From NCBI RefSeq assembly GCF_000831645.3, contig NZ_CP012559.1, positions 2,418,001 to 2,482,000 of the forward strand: a stretch of DNA of 64,000 bases, read 5' to 3'. This document shows, piece by piece, positions 8,657-16,362 of this stretch (position 1 is its first letter; each line of letters begins with the position of its first letter). A program made the position numbers and the translations under genes. Below the pieces are notes generated by a model. The model saw nothing but the letters and a program-made list of their open reading frames with translations. It did no database searches and was not told the origin of the DNA. This stretch comes from Companilactobacillus heilongjiangensis. Its GTDB lineage: Bacteria > Bacillota > Bacilli > Lactobacillales > Lactobacillaceae.

Positions 8657-8740
8657 AAACCGATGCAGCTTTTATAAGTGGCAATCTCAGTCACTTTGTA
8701 TCGGGAAATAGGCAGGTGTGGTCACCTGTCTATTTTTTTG
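8657..8740 (+). ncRNA. Candidate small RNA with intrinsic terminator
   Basis: An extended -10 (TGTTATACT, TATACT at 8650-8655) is followed by a compact fold. One stem CCGATGCA / TGTATCGG (8660-8667 / 8697-8704) encloses AAGTG / CACTT (8676-8680 / 8692-8696). A terminator hairpin AGGCAGGTG / CACCTGTCT (8710-8718 / 8723-8731) with a run of seven T follows. The T-tract is plus-strand oriented and stops about 10 nt short of the stop codon of the convergent yhf operon. No good -35 is visible. Predicted length is about 80 nt. Confidence 0.5.
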
Positions 8741-8748
8741 CGCTTTTT

Positions 8749-9978
8749 TTAATCGCCTATATCTGTTCCATCAATAATTCTATGTAGAAAGCTTTTACCA
8801 TTTTCAGGTGCTTCAACTCCAAAATAATCAGCTCCAGTAGCTCCAACATCAGAAAGCGTTGCTCGATCACCTACATATTTATTATGTGTACCCTCTTTGT
8901 AAATAAGTAACGGTGTACGTTCACGTGTATGTAGTGTAAACCCAATCGTTGGGTCATCCCCATGATCAGCCATAACAATTAAAATATCGTCACCCGTATA
9001 TAGCGGTAATACTTCTTCCAATTTTTTATCAGCCTTTTCCAAAACATCGGCATAACTAACAGGGTCTTCAGCATGACCTGCCAAATCGGTCTCTTGAATA
9101 TTCATGAACAATAATCCATTTTTCATATCCTTAGACTGTTCTATAAATTTATCAAACAAATAATTTGTATCTACACCAGGGAATTTTCTGTCAGTATCAA
9201 CATTTATGATATCTGACGTTTTACCAACTAGTGCAACATCAATATCAGAACGATGAAGTATTTGAGGTAATTGAACTTTAGGATTTATTCCATACCCTAA
9301 ATGAATAACATGATAGTCAACGTTATAAACACCAGACTCGGGAGCTGAAACTCCAACATATTTTTCATGCTCTATCTTTAAAGCTTTCAAAATATCCTTC
9401 AACGTAACTTCACGACCACCAAAGGCAATTACACGAGAAACCTTAACAACGCTTCTCACAGACTCACCCAATCTAGTAATCTCATCAAACGGCATCTCAT
9501 CTAAAGCCGCTGTGACATTATAAACTTGACCTGGGTCTGCCTCAAGATTATCTCCAATTGTCGCACAATCGTTTACAAGCAATAGCTGATACCCGGGATC
9601 ACCATATCTCTTAACATCAAAACCGTCCTTTTTTACTTGTGCCTCGACTGTATCAATTACTTCATTAAATGGTTGTAATAAAGGCATTTTAGGCTTTGTT
9701 CCCATTATTTCCTGATGAGCCAAATAAGAATCAGCCCCATGATGCATTAAATTAGAAGTACCCCAATTAGCAGTCGTAGAGAATTTAAAGTCTCCTCTTT
9801 CTTCACCAATTGCATTCATTAATCCTAGTTTAATTAAATTTGGTATTTTAATTTGTGGAACCGCTTTAATGATATTTAAAGCAGTATTAGCCCCAATATC
9901 ATCAGGACGTACCTTAGGCACATCGTCCATTGCGCCAACACCAAAACTATCTAAAACAATAACTCCAAACTTGCCCAT
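8749..9978 (-). CDS. yhfW: YhfW: phosphopentomutase-like (DeoB paralogue) metalloenzyme
   Basis: A 409-residue alkaline-phosphatase-superfamily protein resembling DeoB. GVIVLDSFGVGAMDDVPKV carries the N-terminal metal-binding Asp and DILIVMADHGDDPTIGFTLH the C-terminal metal ligands, followed by HTRERTPLL. The context (last gene of a yhfZ-Y-U-T-V-S-X-W operon) identifies it as YhfW rather than the housekeeping DeoB; a nucleoside catabolic operon would contain deoC or pdp genes, which are absent. The expected role is intramolecular phosphate transfer or phosphohydrolysis on an unknown sugar phosphate or phosphonate-like compound. AAAGGAG lies 8 nt before the ATG. Confidence 0.8.
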   Translation of the reverse strand: MGKFGVIVLDSFGVGAMDDVPKVRPDDIGANTALNIIKAVPQIKIPNLIKLGLMNAIGEERGDFKFSTTANWGTSNLMHHGADSYLAHQEIMGTKPKMPLLQPFNEVIDTVEAQVKKDGFDVKRYGDPGYQLLLVNDCATIGDNLEADPGQVYNVTAALDEMPFDEITRLGESVRSVVKVSRVIAFGGREVTLKDILKALKIEHEKYVGVSAPESGVYNVDYHVIHLGYGINPKVQLPQILHRSDIDVALVGKTSDIINVDTDRKFPGVDTNYLFDKFIEQSKDMKNGLLFMNIQETDLAGHAEDPVSYADVLEKADKKLEEVLPLYTGDDILIVMADHGDDPTIGFTLHTRERTPLLIYKEGTHNKYVGDRATLSDVGATGADYFGVEAPENGKSFLHRIIDGTDIGD

Positions 9979-9979
9979 A

Positions 9980-11146
9980 TTACTTAACTCCTTTCGCTAA
10001 TTCTCTTCCCTGTGTATCATACAAACCAATCAATTTTGGACTTCCAGTATGTAACCCTTTAACAAGTGCAACTGTACTTCTCGTTACGAACATCTGAGTT
10101 CTGCTTGACATTACTACTGGTAAACCAGATTTAAACTTTTTATTTAATTCTAAATAATAATCAATACTTGAGTTATCTAGTGGTAAAACTTCTGCAGACT
10201 CTACCTTATCGCCATCTTTGACAATCGCATTTTTGAGATGACCCCTGCGATAGTAACCACCACCATAGATAAAACTATGATCACCATAACTATGTGAAAT
10301 TTCACTCACATAACAATAAGCAGGTTTTTCTGGCAAGTCCTTTGTTGCATGCATTGGTGTCGTCCCTGTAAGTGAGTGACCTGGCTCACCCTCTGTACCG
10401 CCTAATTCACTGATCAGCTTAATTGATTTAGTAGCAGTTGCTGACGGCAAGCTAACGACAGAACATTCAACTCCGTGCTTATTAAATAATTCTTTAGCCT
10501 TTTTTACAGTTTCCATATTCGATGTTGAATGATAATCACCAGTTTTTTCATCGAATAAAATGGCAGGAAATGTCGTTAGCCCGACAACTTTTACATTAGA
10601 CAAATCTCTCAATTCACTTAATTGATTATCCAACTCATCCAGCGTAAATCCGCCAACCTGTCCTGGATAAATATCATCTTTAGTATCTTGAATCTTTAAA
10701 ATTACTGGTTGAATTTTACCCACAGCCTTTGCGGCCTCATTCAAATCGACAGTATTTTCAAGTGAATACATCGTAAAATATTTAGTTCCATAGGAAATTA
10801 TCTTTTTTAACAAAGCCTTAGGTGTTTGAACCAAATGTCCAACATTTCCTAAATTCAATCCATTTTCCATAAAAACTTCTGCTTCTCGAAAATCTACTAC
10901 GACTGCATTTTCAATACCTGCTGATTGAATTTCTTTAGCTACAATAGGATTTCGACCCAATTGCTTAGTCATATAGAGTAATTCGACACCATATTTTTTA
11001 GCTTCAGCCACCATCTTAACTGTATTATCATGTATCATATCCAAATCAATTACGTAAGTGTCTGGCAGTATTTGACCCGTTTTATGTAATTCGAAAGCAA
11101 AGTCTATCAACTCCGGATTATGTTTTTCAAGCTGTTTCAAAAACAT
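9980..11146 (-). CDS. yhfX: YhfX: alanine-racemase-fold PLP enzyme
   Basis: A 388-residue fold-type III PLP protein. The N-terminal barrel motif TYVIDLDMIHDNTVKMV and LLYMTKQLGRNP give the expected Schiff-base lysine (in MTKQLG). C-terminal conserved stretches include SHSYGDHSFIYGGGYYRRGH. The start at ATG 11146 follows GGTGG, which overlaps the end of yhfS; the longer frame to 11209 lies inside yhfS. Probably a racemase or epimerase acting on an amino compound, working with the PLP enzyme YhfS upstream. The substrate is unknown to me. Confidence 0.8.
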   Translation of the reverse strand: MFLKQLEKHNPELIDFAFELHKTGQILPDTYVIDLDMIHDNTVKMVAEAKKYGVELLYMTKQLGRNPIVAKEIQSAGIENAVVVDFREAEVFMENGLNLGNVGHLVQTPKALLKKIISYGTKYFTMYSLENTVDLNEAAKAVGKIQPVILKIQDTKDDIYPGQVGGFTLDELDNQLSELRDLSNVKVVGLTTFPAILFDEKTGDYHSTSNMETVKKAKELFNKHGVECSVVSLPSATATKSIKLISELGGTEGEPGHSLTGTTPMHATKDLPEKPAYCYVSEISHSYGDHSFIYGGGYYRRGHLKNAIVKDGDKVESAEVLPLDNSSIDYYLELNKKFKSGLPVVMSSRTQMFVTRSTVALVKGLHTGSPKLIGLYDTQGRELAKGVK

Positions 11147-11148
11147 TG

Positions 11149-12246
11149 TTACTTCACCACCTTGCCAATACTGTTCTTTAATATGCGTACAATGGTATCT
11201 GCACCACATCTGTATGGATTAATACGAATTGTCGTTTTAAGTAATTCTGGATCATATTCTTTAAACGTTCCCGAAACTCTGTAAAACATCGGAATAATCT
11301 CATACTTAGACTCAGCCCCAACTGGATTTGGAGCAGCTCCAAGCGCATTAGTATACTTTAAGATTTCTTGAGCAATTGGCTTTTCAAATTCAACCAATAA
11401 GACCTTGGATTGGGCATTAGCCACATAAGCTGAAGCAATCCCTGATACTTCATTACTATTAAGTCTTTCAACCAACTCATTAACTACACGTGCCTGATTG
11501 GCTAAAGCAACCGGAGCATATGTTAGTCCTCGCAAAACATCTAGAGCCTCATGACCTTGAACTTGGGAACCACCAGAATAATTTTCCTTGCGTAATTTAT
11601 CCAATTCCTCTTTGTTCCCAACGATACAGCCGATACCTTCGGGCCCAAGTAATTTAAATGTGGAGAAACAACTAAGTGATGCACCCAACTCAACACCAAT
11701 TTTATTAACCTTCATAACGGCATAATTATCATCTGTGACGATGGGAATATTAGGATATCTTTCTTTAAGATACGAAATGACCTTTTCCATAGAATAAGAG
11801 TCACTAGGCTGTTGACGTGTATATTGAATCAAAATTGCCGAAATGCCTTTAGGTAAATCTTGATTTTCAATGTCGTTATAATCCACTGCCACTGTTTTAA
11901 TGCCCATACTGTCAATCGAGACCTTAGTCGTTGGGTAAATTGGTGCTCGATGAACTAGTAATTGTTCACCAGGCTTTAAAACAGAGTGTAAAGCTAGTCG
12001 AATGGCTGACGTTCCGGATCCTCTGACTAACATTGCTGCTTCAGTACCAAAGAAATCAGCTAGAACTTCTTCAACCTTCTTGGTATATCTAGGTTGATTG
12101 AGACCCGGAACAACTCCCAAGTCACCTCGGCTCAATAATTCATTACCTTCAAAATGACGAGTCATTGCATCAACCAATTTGAATTGTTTATCGAGGGCAG
12201 CATCTATTGAGATGCTCTCCAAAGGATACGTTTTAAATTTAGGCAT
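11149..12246 (-). CDS. yhfS: YhfS: PLP-dependent fold-type I enzyme (aminotransferase/lyase-like)
   Basis: A 366-residue fold-type I PLP enzyme related to cystathionine-lyase/aminotransferase families. MLVRGSGTSAIRLAL is the phosphate-binding region, IVTDDNYAVMKVNKIG supplies the Asp that contacts the pyridine nitrogen, and LSCFSTFKLLGPEGIGCIVG contains the PLP lysine (STFK). The start ATG 12246 overlaps the yhfV stop by 8 nt (ATGCCTAA), implying translational coupling. The length matches enterobacterial YhfS. The reaction is not known. Confidence 0.85.
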   Translation of the reverse strand: MPKFKTYPLESISIDAALDKQFKLVDAMTRHFEGNELLSRGDLGVVPGLNQPRYTKKVEEVLADFFGTEAAMLVRGSGTSAIRLALHSVLKPGEQLLVHRAPIYPTTKVSIDSMGIKTVAVDYNDIENQDLPKGISAILIQYTRQQPSDSYSMEKVISYLKERYPNIPIVTDDNYAVMKVNKIGVELGASLSCFSTFKLLGPEGIGCIVGNKEELDKLRKENYSGGSQVQGHEALDVLRGLTYAPVALANQARVVNELVERLNSNEVSGIASAYVANAQSKVLLVEFEKPIAQEILKYTNALGAAPNPVGAESKYEIIPMFYRVSGTFKEYDPELLKTTIRINPYRCGADTIVRILKNSIGKVVK

Positions 12247-13123
12247 TGATATCACCATAGATTCTATGTGGATTTTCATTTAACATTTTATTAATGAATT
12301 CTTCAGAAACACCAGCTTCCTGAAGTTGAGGTACAAAGTTATCTAGTAAATATGAATAACCATTACCACCGTTTTCTTTTAAGTGTGATTTTCTTGTAAT
12401 ATCCATAGACATTACTACTTGATCAGCAAATCCTGCTGCTTCAATATCCTTAAGCATTTGAACCCTAATAGAATCTGCTAAATAGTTATTTTTTCCAATG
12501 GTATCGAATTCCACATTAATACCTGTCTTCAACATATCAATGACATAGTCAGAACTTGCTGATAAATCAACATGCCCAATTACAATCTTGCTCAGATCTG
12601 CATGGTTACGTACGAAGTAATTAACTTGTTCATGGCCTAATGTTCCAATTGATGTATGAGTACTGATTGGGCAACCAGTTTCTTTTTGTGCAATAACAGC
12701 AGCATCAAATACCTTGCCTTCGCCTTCAGTCCACTTACCTTTGGTAGTAGCAATTTCTCCAATAACTCCAGCCTTAACGTTTGTGCCCTTAATTCCGACT
12801 TGAATATCTTTAATCATTCCTTCTGCTAGTTGGTTAACTGACAATCTAAAAACTTCGACTGGTAGAAATGCATCTTGATAAAATCCGGTAGATTGAACAA
12901 TATTGATTCCGGACTCTTCAGCAACTTTTTGTGCGTAAGGAATATTTCTTCCCATTCCTCGATTACTCATATCAATAACATTACGAACTCCTTTGGCATA
13001 CAAGTCCTTAAATTCTTCAATTACAAGTCTTTGTGAATCAAGATGACAATCTTCATTATGCTTAACTTCCGACAAATCAATTGGAATATGTTCGTGTGAA
13101 TAAACCATACCAGGTACTAACAT
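12239..13123 (-). CDS. php: YhfV/Php: phosphotriesterase-homology metal hydrolase
   Basis: A 294-residue amidohydrolase-superfamily protein of the phosphotriesterase-homology group. The binuclear metal ligands are recognisable: HxH in MVYSHEHIPIDL, the bridging acid in VIGEIATTKG, His in CPISTHTSIG and KIVIGHVDLS, and a late Asp in VVMSMDITRK. Relatives hydrolyse lactones or phosphoesters; the natural substrate of Php is not established. It follows yhfT by 23 nt, with AGAGGA before the ATG. Confidence 0.85.
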   Translation of the reverse strand: MLVPGMVYSHEHIPIDLSEVKHNEDCHLDSQRLVIEEFKDLYAKGVRNVIDMSNRGMGRNIPYAQKVAEESGINIVQSTGFYQDAFLPVEVFRLSVNQLAEGMIKDIQVGIKGTNVKAGVIGEIATTKGKWTEGEGKVFDAAVIAQKETGCPISTHTSIGTLGHEQVNYFVRNHADLSKIVIGHVDLSASSDYVIDMLKTGINVEFDTIGKNNYLADSIRVQMLKDIEAAGFADQVVMSMDITRKSHLKENGGNGYSYLLDNFVPQLQEAGVSEEFINKMLNENPHRIYGDINA

Positions 13124-13146
13124 GTGAAATTCCTCTTTCCTTTAAT

Positions 13147-14439
13147 TTAAAAAATCATTATTACTCTTAAAATATTAAGTAGAACACCAAATGCAATTGT
13201 TGCGATAGGACCAACTGCCATATCTACTAATGGTTTCTTTGATTTCTTATTTAATAGCCAGAAACCAATAACCCAGAAGAAACCGATATTGGCAGCCATC
13301 TTATTACATGCGATAGCAGCACCTATTAACAGTGCAATTGCAATTGTATCTTGTAACGATGTTCTAATATGTTCACCCATATCTCTCAAACCAGGGAACT
13401 TATCCAATCCTTTAGCAGTTGCTGCTAATAATTGAACTTCAATCCACATCCAGACAAAACCGGCGATGAAAGCTACAATTGGTTGACCTTTCAGTAAAAG
13501 ACCAAGTGCAAAGATAATTGTTGTTCCGGCCATACCGTAAACACCAGTTACGATGGCTGTTGAGAATACCAACGGAATGAAACCAATAGCACGAGCAAAT
13601 GTAGCAATAGCTGCTTCCATAACTTGATTCTTAACTAACAATTGTTGTGGTAACACATCAACAGCAATAATTAACATACTTGATGCAGCTGTAATTAAAC
13701 CACCCATAATTGATAGCCAGATCCAGTTACCTTTGATACGACCAACACGTTTTGAGAACACATTGACTAGACTCGCATTAGAATTCCCATCGCCTTTAAT
13801 TTGTGCAGCGAAGTAAATCATACATACCATTGCAACTAACAAAGCCATACCAATGGCATTTAATGTAATTGTGTAACCATTTACTTTGAAAGTACCAAAC
13901 TTCGTAGCTAATAAGTAAGCCAAGAATGTTAAACCAAATGTGATGAAACCTTTCTTGGGATTGTGTTGACTTGCAACAGCAAGTGCTGGAAACGCACAAA
14001 ATGCTAACAAAATTGGACCGCTCATTAATGAAAGTGCAGGCAAGAAATTAAATGGTAACATCTTGAACATTGCAACAATTGAAGAAAGTCCAAATAGCAA
14101 ACCTGCACCATAGATGGCACCTACGATACCAGCTAAAGCTGTACCCCATTTGTTGTCTGGAGTCCATGTACCAATAACATCGGCTGCCAGTAAAATACTA
14201 TGGGCAACCAGAATTGTTGACCCAATTGAAACAGGAATACCAAAACCAATGATTAAACCAAAACTGACGGCAAAACTGGTAGCAGCCAATTCTTTTCTAG
14301 TAATCTTGCCTTCAATATATTCAGGCATGATGGGTCTCAACCCATCGTTAAAAACGGCAATACCACGATTGGCTAGGATTGATCCGACACCACCAACGGC
14401 AGCAATTAATATGTAATTAATCAGCGTAGTAACATTCAT
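13147..14439 (-). CDS. yhfT: YhfT: multi-pass membrane transporter
   Basis: A 430-residue membrane protein with about 10-12 hydrophobic helices, clearly of the YhfT family. Conserved stretches are NRGIAVFNDGLRPIMPEYIE near the N-terminus, FARAIGFIPLVFSTAIVTGV in the middle and a C-terminal GPIATIAFGVLLNIL. It presumably imports the substrate of the operon. AAGGAAGG lies before the ATG. A 73-nt gap to yhfU upstream contains a perfect 11-bp inverted repeat (14462-14491), so yhfT may also have its own regulated promoter. Confidence 0.85.
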   Translation of the reverse strand: MNVTTLINYILIAAVGGVGSILANRGIAVFNDGLRPIMPEYIEGKITRKELAATSFAVSFGLIIGFGIPVSIGSTILVAHSILLAADVIGTWTPDNKWGTALAGIVGAIYGAGLLFGLSSIVAMFKMLPFNFLPALSLMSGPILLAFCAFPALAVASQHNPKKGFITFGLTFLAYLLATKFGTFKVNGYTITLNAIGMALLVAMVCMIYFAAQIKGDGNSNASLVNVFSKRVGRIKGNWIWLSIMGGLITAASSMLIIAVDVLPQQLLVKNQVMEAAIATFARAIGFIPLVFSTAIVTGVYGMAGTTIIFALGLLLKGQPIVAFIAGFVWMWIEVQLLAATAKGLDKFPGLRDMGEHIRTSLQDTIAIALLIGAAIACNKMAANIGFFWVIGFWLLNKKSKKPLVDMAVGPIATIAFGVLLNILRVIMIF

Positions 14440-14461
14440 TGTTATACCTTCCTTTATTTGT

Positions 14462-14491
14462 TTTCAATATACTGTATATTGTATATTGAAA
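14462..14491. promoter_or_regulatory. Candidate YhfZ operator upstream of yhfT
   Basis: Perfect inverted repeat TTTCAATATAC-N8-GTATATTGAAA between yhfU and yhfT. The same half-sites with the same 8-bp spacer (CAATATAC-N8-ATATATTG) occur at 16173-16196 upstream of yhfZ. Binding by the GntR-type YhfZ is an inference from this match and the position. Confidence 0.65.
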
Positions 14492-14511
14492 GATAGATAA
14501 ACAGAGTTAAA

Positions 14512-14877
14512 TTATTTCACTAAATATTTCACTAAAATTGGTAGTACAGTATCCTTAGTATTAATGGTAAAACCAAATGCTACTTTACCTTTATTATTAA
14601 TTTGATCCGCAATTTCTTCTTCGGATAACACTTTTGATGGTGACGCTACAGTAACTGTTTTATCTGACCCTAGAAGTGCCGTTGCCATTGCCAATGCTCC
14701 ACCAGCTCCTGTTTCACATGCACCAATATAATAATCTGCTTCTCCAGCTTGGATTGACATTGCTGCTTCAAGATCATTCTTAACAGTTATTTCAACATCC
14801 TTATCACCAATCATTTTTTTCAAATCAGCTTCAATCTCATCTTTACCCATTTGACCACCGATTACAATTTTAATCAT
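14512..14877 (-). CDS. yhfU: YhfU (DUF2620) small cytoplasmic protein
   Basis: A 121-residue protein of the YhfU/DUF2620 family. IVIGGQMGKDEIEADLKKMI, DYYIGACETGAGGALAMATA and GKVAFGFTIN match the conserved glycine-rich pattern of the enterobacterial protein. It overlaps the end of yhfY by 8 nt (ATGATTAA) and has AGGAGG 7 nt upstream, so translation is coupled. No biochemical role is known to me. Confidence 0.85.
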   Translation of the reverse strand: MIKIVIGGQMGKDEIEADLKKMIGDKDVEITVKNDLEAAMSIQAGEADYYIGACETGAGGALAMATALLGSDKTVTVASPSKVLSEEEIADQINNKGKVAFGFTINTKDTVLPILVKYLVK

Positions 14878-15229
14878 TTTGATTCCTCCTTAATATGTTC
14901 AAAACATGTAGCAAAATATATTTCGTCTCACCTTCTGTGAATTCTACTGGTGATTTTGATTTTAAATCATTCCAGACAGATCTCGCAACTTTGTACTCTG
15001 GTTTCCCAGAAACTTGTTGCCACAATTCATCTGGCATTTCATCAACCTTCTTATTTTCAAACATACGGTTAATTGCCACTGATAGATGAATCAATAGCAT
15101 TTCATTATCATTACTGTAATAATTTTTCAAAAAATAATCATCGACATCTGTTAAAAAGTCAAAGGAGTCCTGATCCAACTTTCCCAGTCTGTGCAGTACC
15201 TTCAACTTCTCTTCAGTAGTTTCTTTCAT
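14870..15229 (-). CDS. yhfY: YhfY: PRD-like small regulatory protein
   Basis: A 119-residue helical protein; the stretch LLIHLSVAINRMFENKKVDE and the later KYILLHVLNILRR resemble a single PTS-regulation domain (PRD) with conserved His positions. The start ATG 15229 is 8 nt after AGGAGG; the GTG at 15238 overlaps that site. The length matches enterobacterial YhfY (about 120 aa). It sits directly after yhfZ, so it may link operon expression to PTS phosphorylation (inference). Confidence 0.75.
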   Translation of the reverse strand: MKETTEEKLKVLHRLGKLDQDSFDFLTDVDDYFLKNYYSNDNEMLLIHLSVAINRMFENKKVDEMPDELWQQVSGKPEYKVARSVWNDLKSKSPVEFTEGETKYILLHVLNILRRNQND

Positions 15230-15241
15230 TTCTGTCACCTC

Positions 15242-16156
15242 CTAATATTCGGGTAAAATTTCACCAGAAATTACTGCTTTTTGAACAGATGTAATCTTAT
15301 CAATATCGGCATATCTTTGAACAATTTCCTTAATAAATGTATTACCCTTTTTACATAATAATGCTGCGCTTGATGACTTTTTAACTAATTCACTATCAAT
15401 CGGACTGTACGAAACTGGATAATTTTTTTCTTCGACTTCATCCCGGTTCCAAATTGCGGCATCAATACTTCCATTTTCAATTCTTTGAACAATTTGGTTA
15501 TAAGGTGTCTCAATCATTTTTACATCATGATTTTTAACGATTTCCTGCGTCAGAATTTTGTAATCGATTGAGTATGAATCAACACCAATGCTCATGCCAT
15601 CGTATATAAAGTCATTTCTGCCTTTCTTATGTACAATAACATGCTCTGAAACGTAAGTTTTTTGTGGAAGTAATGTGACAAGGTCAACATCATTGTGTTT
15701 TACTAGATAATCGGCTGTTAGCCCTGAAGTAACTATAAAGTCATAACGATTACTATTTAATCCATTCAAACGATTTATAGAGCCATTAACATAAGCTAAA
15801 TTTAAATTCAATTTCTTATCTTCAAATGACTTATAAAAGCCAGTGCTTAAACCCTCGTAATATTTCGTATATGGTAATGGCATAGCGCAAACGATATTTC
15901 TATCATCAAGATAGTTCAACAACTTATCCTGATCTTGATCTACTAGATACGTTCCCATATGTCCTTTGGATACAGTGACGATTGCCTTATCAGTCTTCAA
16001 AGTCTCTAATGCACTTTGCATCGTTCCTCTTGAGGTATTAGTTTCGTTACACAACTCATCAACAGTTGGAACTTTATCGCCTACTCCCAATGTAAAAAAC
16101 TTCTTTGCTAGATAGATCAAAGCAATACCTTTTTTTTGATATTGTATTTCTCGCAT
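15242..16156 (-). CDS. yhfZ: YhfZ: GntR-type regulator of the yhf operon
   Basis: A 304-residue regulator, first gene of the operon. The N-terminal winged helix (about residues 10-70) has GDKVPTVDELCNETNTSRGT as its recognition region. The rest resembles a periplasmic-binding-protein-like effector domain (the YhfZ C-terminal domain), with ESP-like segments such as YDGMSIGVDSYSID. It probably binds the substrate of the pathway and the repeated CAATATAC-type palindromes upstream of itself and yhfT. AAAGAG precedes the ATG. Confidence 0.85.
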   Translation of the reverse strand: MREIQYQKKGIALIYLAKKFFTLGVGDKVPTVDELCNETNTSRGTMQSALETLKTDKAIVTVSKGHMGTYLVDQDQDKLLNYLDDRNIVCAMPLPYTKYYEGLSTGFYKSFEDKKLNLNLAYVNGSINRLNGLNSNRYDFIVTSGLTADYLVKHNDVDLVTLLPQKTYVSEHVIVHKKGRNDFIYDGMSIGVDSYSIDYKILTQEIVKNHDVKMIETPYNQIVQRIENGSIDAAIWNRDEVEEKNYPVSYSPIDSELVKKSSSAALLCKKGNTFIKEIVQRYADIDKITSVQKAVISGEILPEY

Positions 16157-16172
16157 TATTACATCTCTTTCC

Positions 16173-16196
16173 CAATATACGGTTTTTAATATATTG
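16173..16196. promoter_or_regulatory. Candidate YhfZ operator upstream of yhfZ
   Basis: Imperfect palindrome CAATATAC-N8-ATATATTG centred about 30 nt upstream of the yhfZ start, matching the perfect palindrome at 14462-14491 in half-site and spacing. Placement suggests autoregulation. Confidence 0.6.
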
Positions 16197-16298
16197 CTTT
16201 CAACGACATTAGTGTAAGCCCTTGCATAATTTATGTCAATATATTTTTTACCATAACCTGTATATCCATATTATTTTCTTAACATATCTATTAGAACA

Positions 16299-16332
16299 TA
16301 CAAAAAAGGAATCATACAAATGTTTGTATGAT
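16299..16332 (-). terminator. Terminator of the cellobiose-type PTS operon
   Basis: 12-bp stem GAATCATACAAA / TTTGTATGATTC (16307-16318 / 16321-16332), followed on the minus strand by a T-run (A-run at 16299-16305). It ends the operon that finishes at 16363. Confidence 0.8.
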
Positions 16333-16362
16333 TCTCTTCTAAATATATTTCACATCGAGCAC

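Noticed and set aside
8596-8787. Open frame of 63 codons on the plus strand
   Set aside because: It overlaps the candidate sRNA and its terminator, runs into the yhfW coding region on the other strand and has no ribosome binding site.
8749-9978. Housekeeping phosphopentomutase DeoB of nucleoside catabolism
   Set aside because: The gene sits at the end of a complete yhf-type operon and has no deoC, pdp or punA neighbours, so the YhfW paralogue is the better call.
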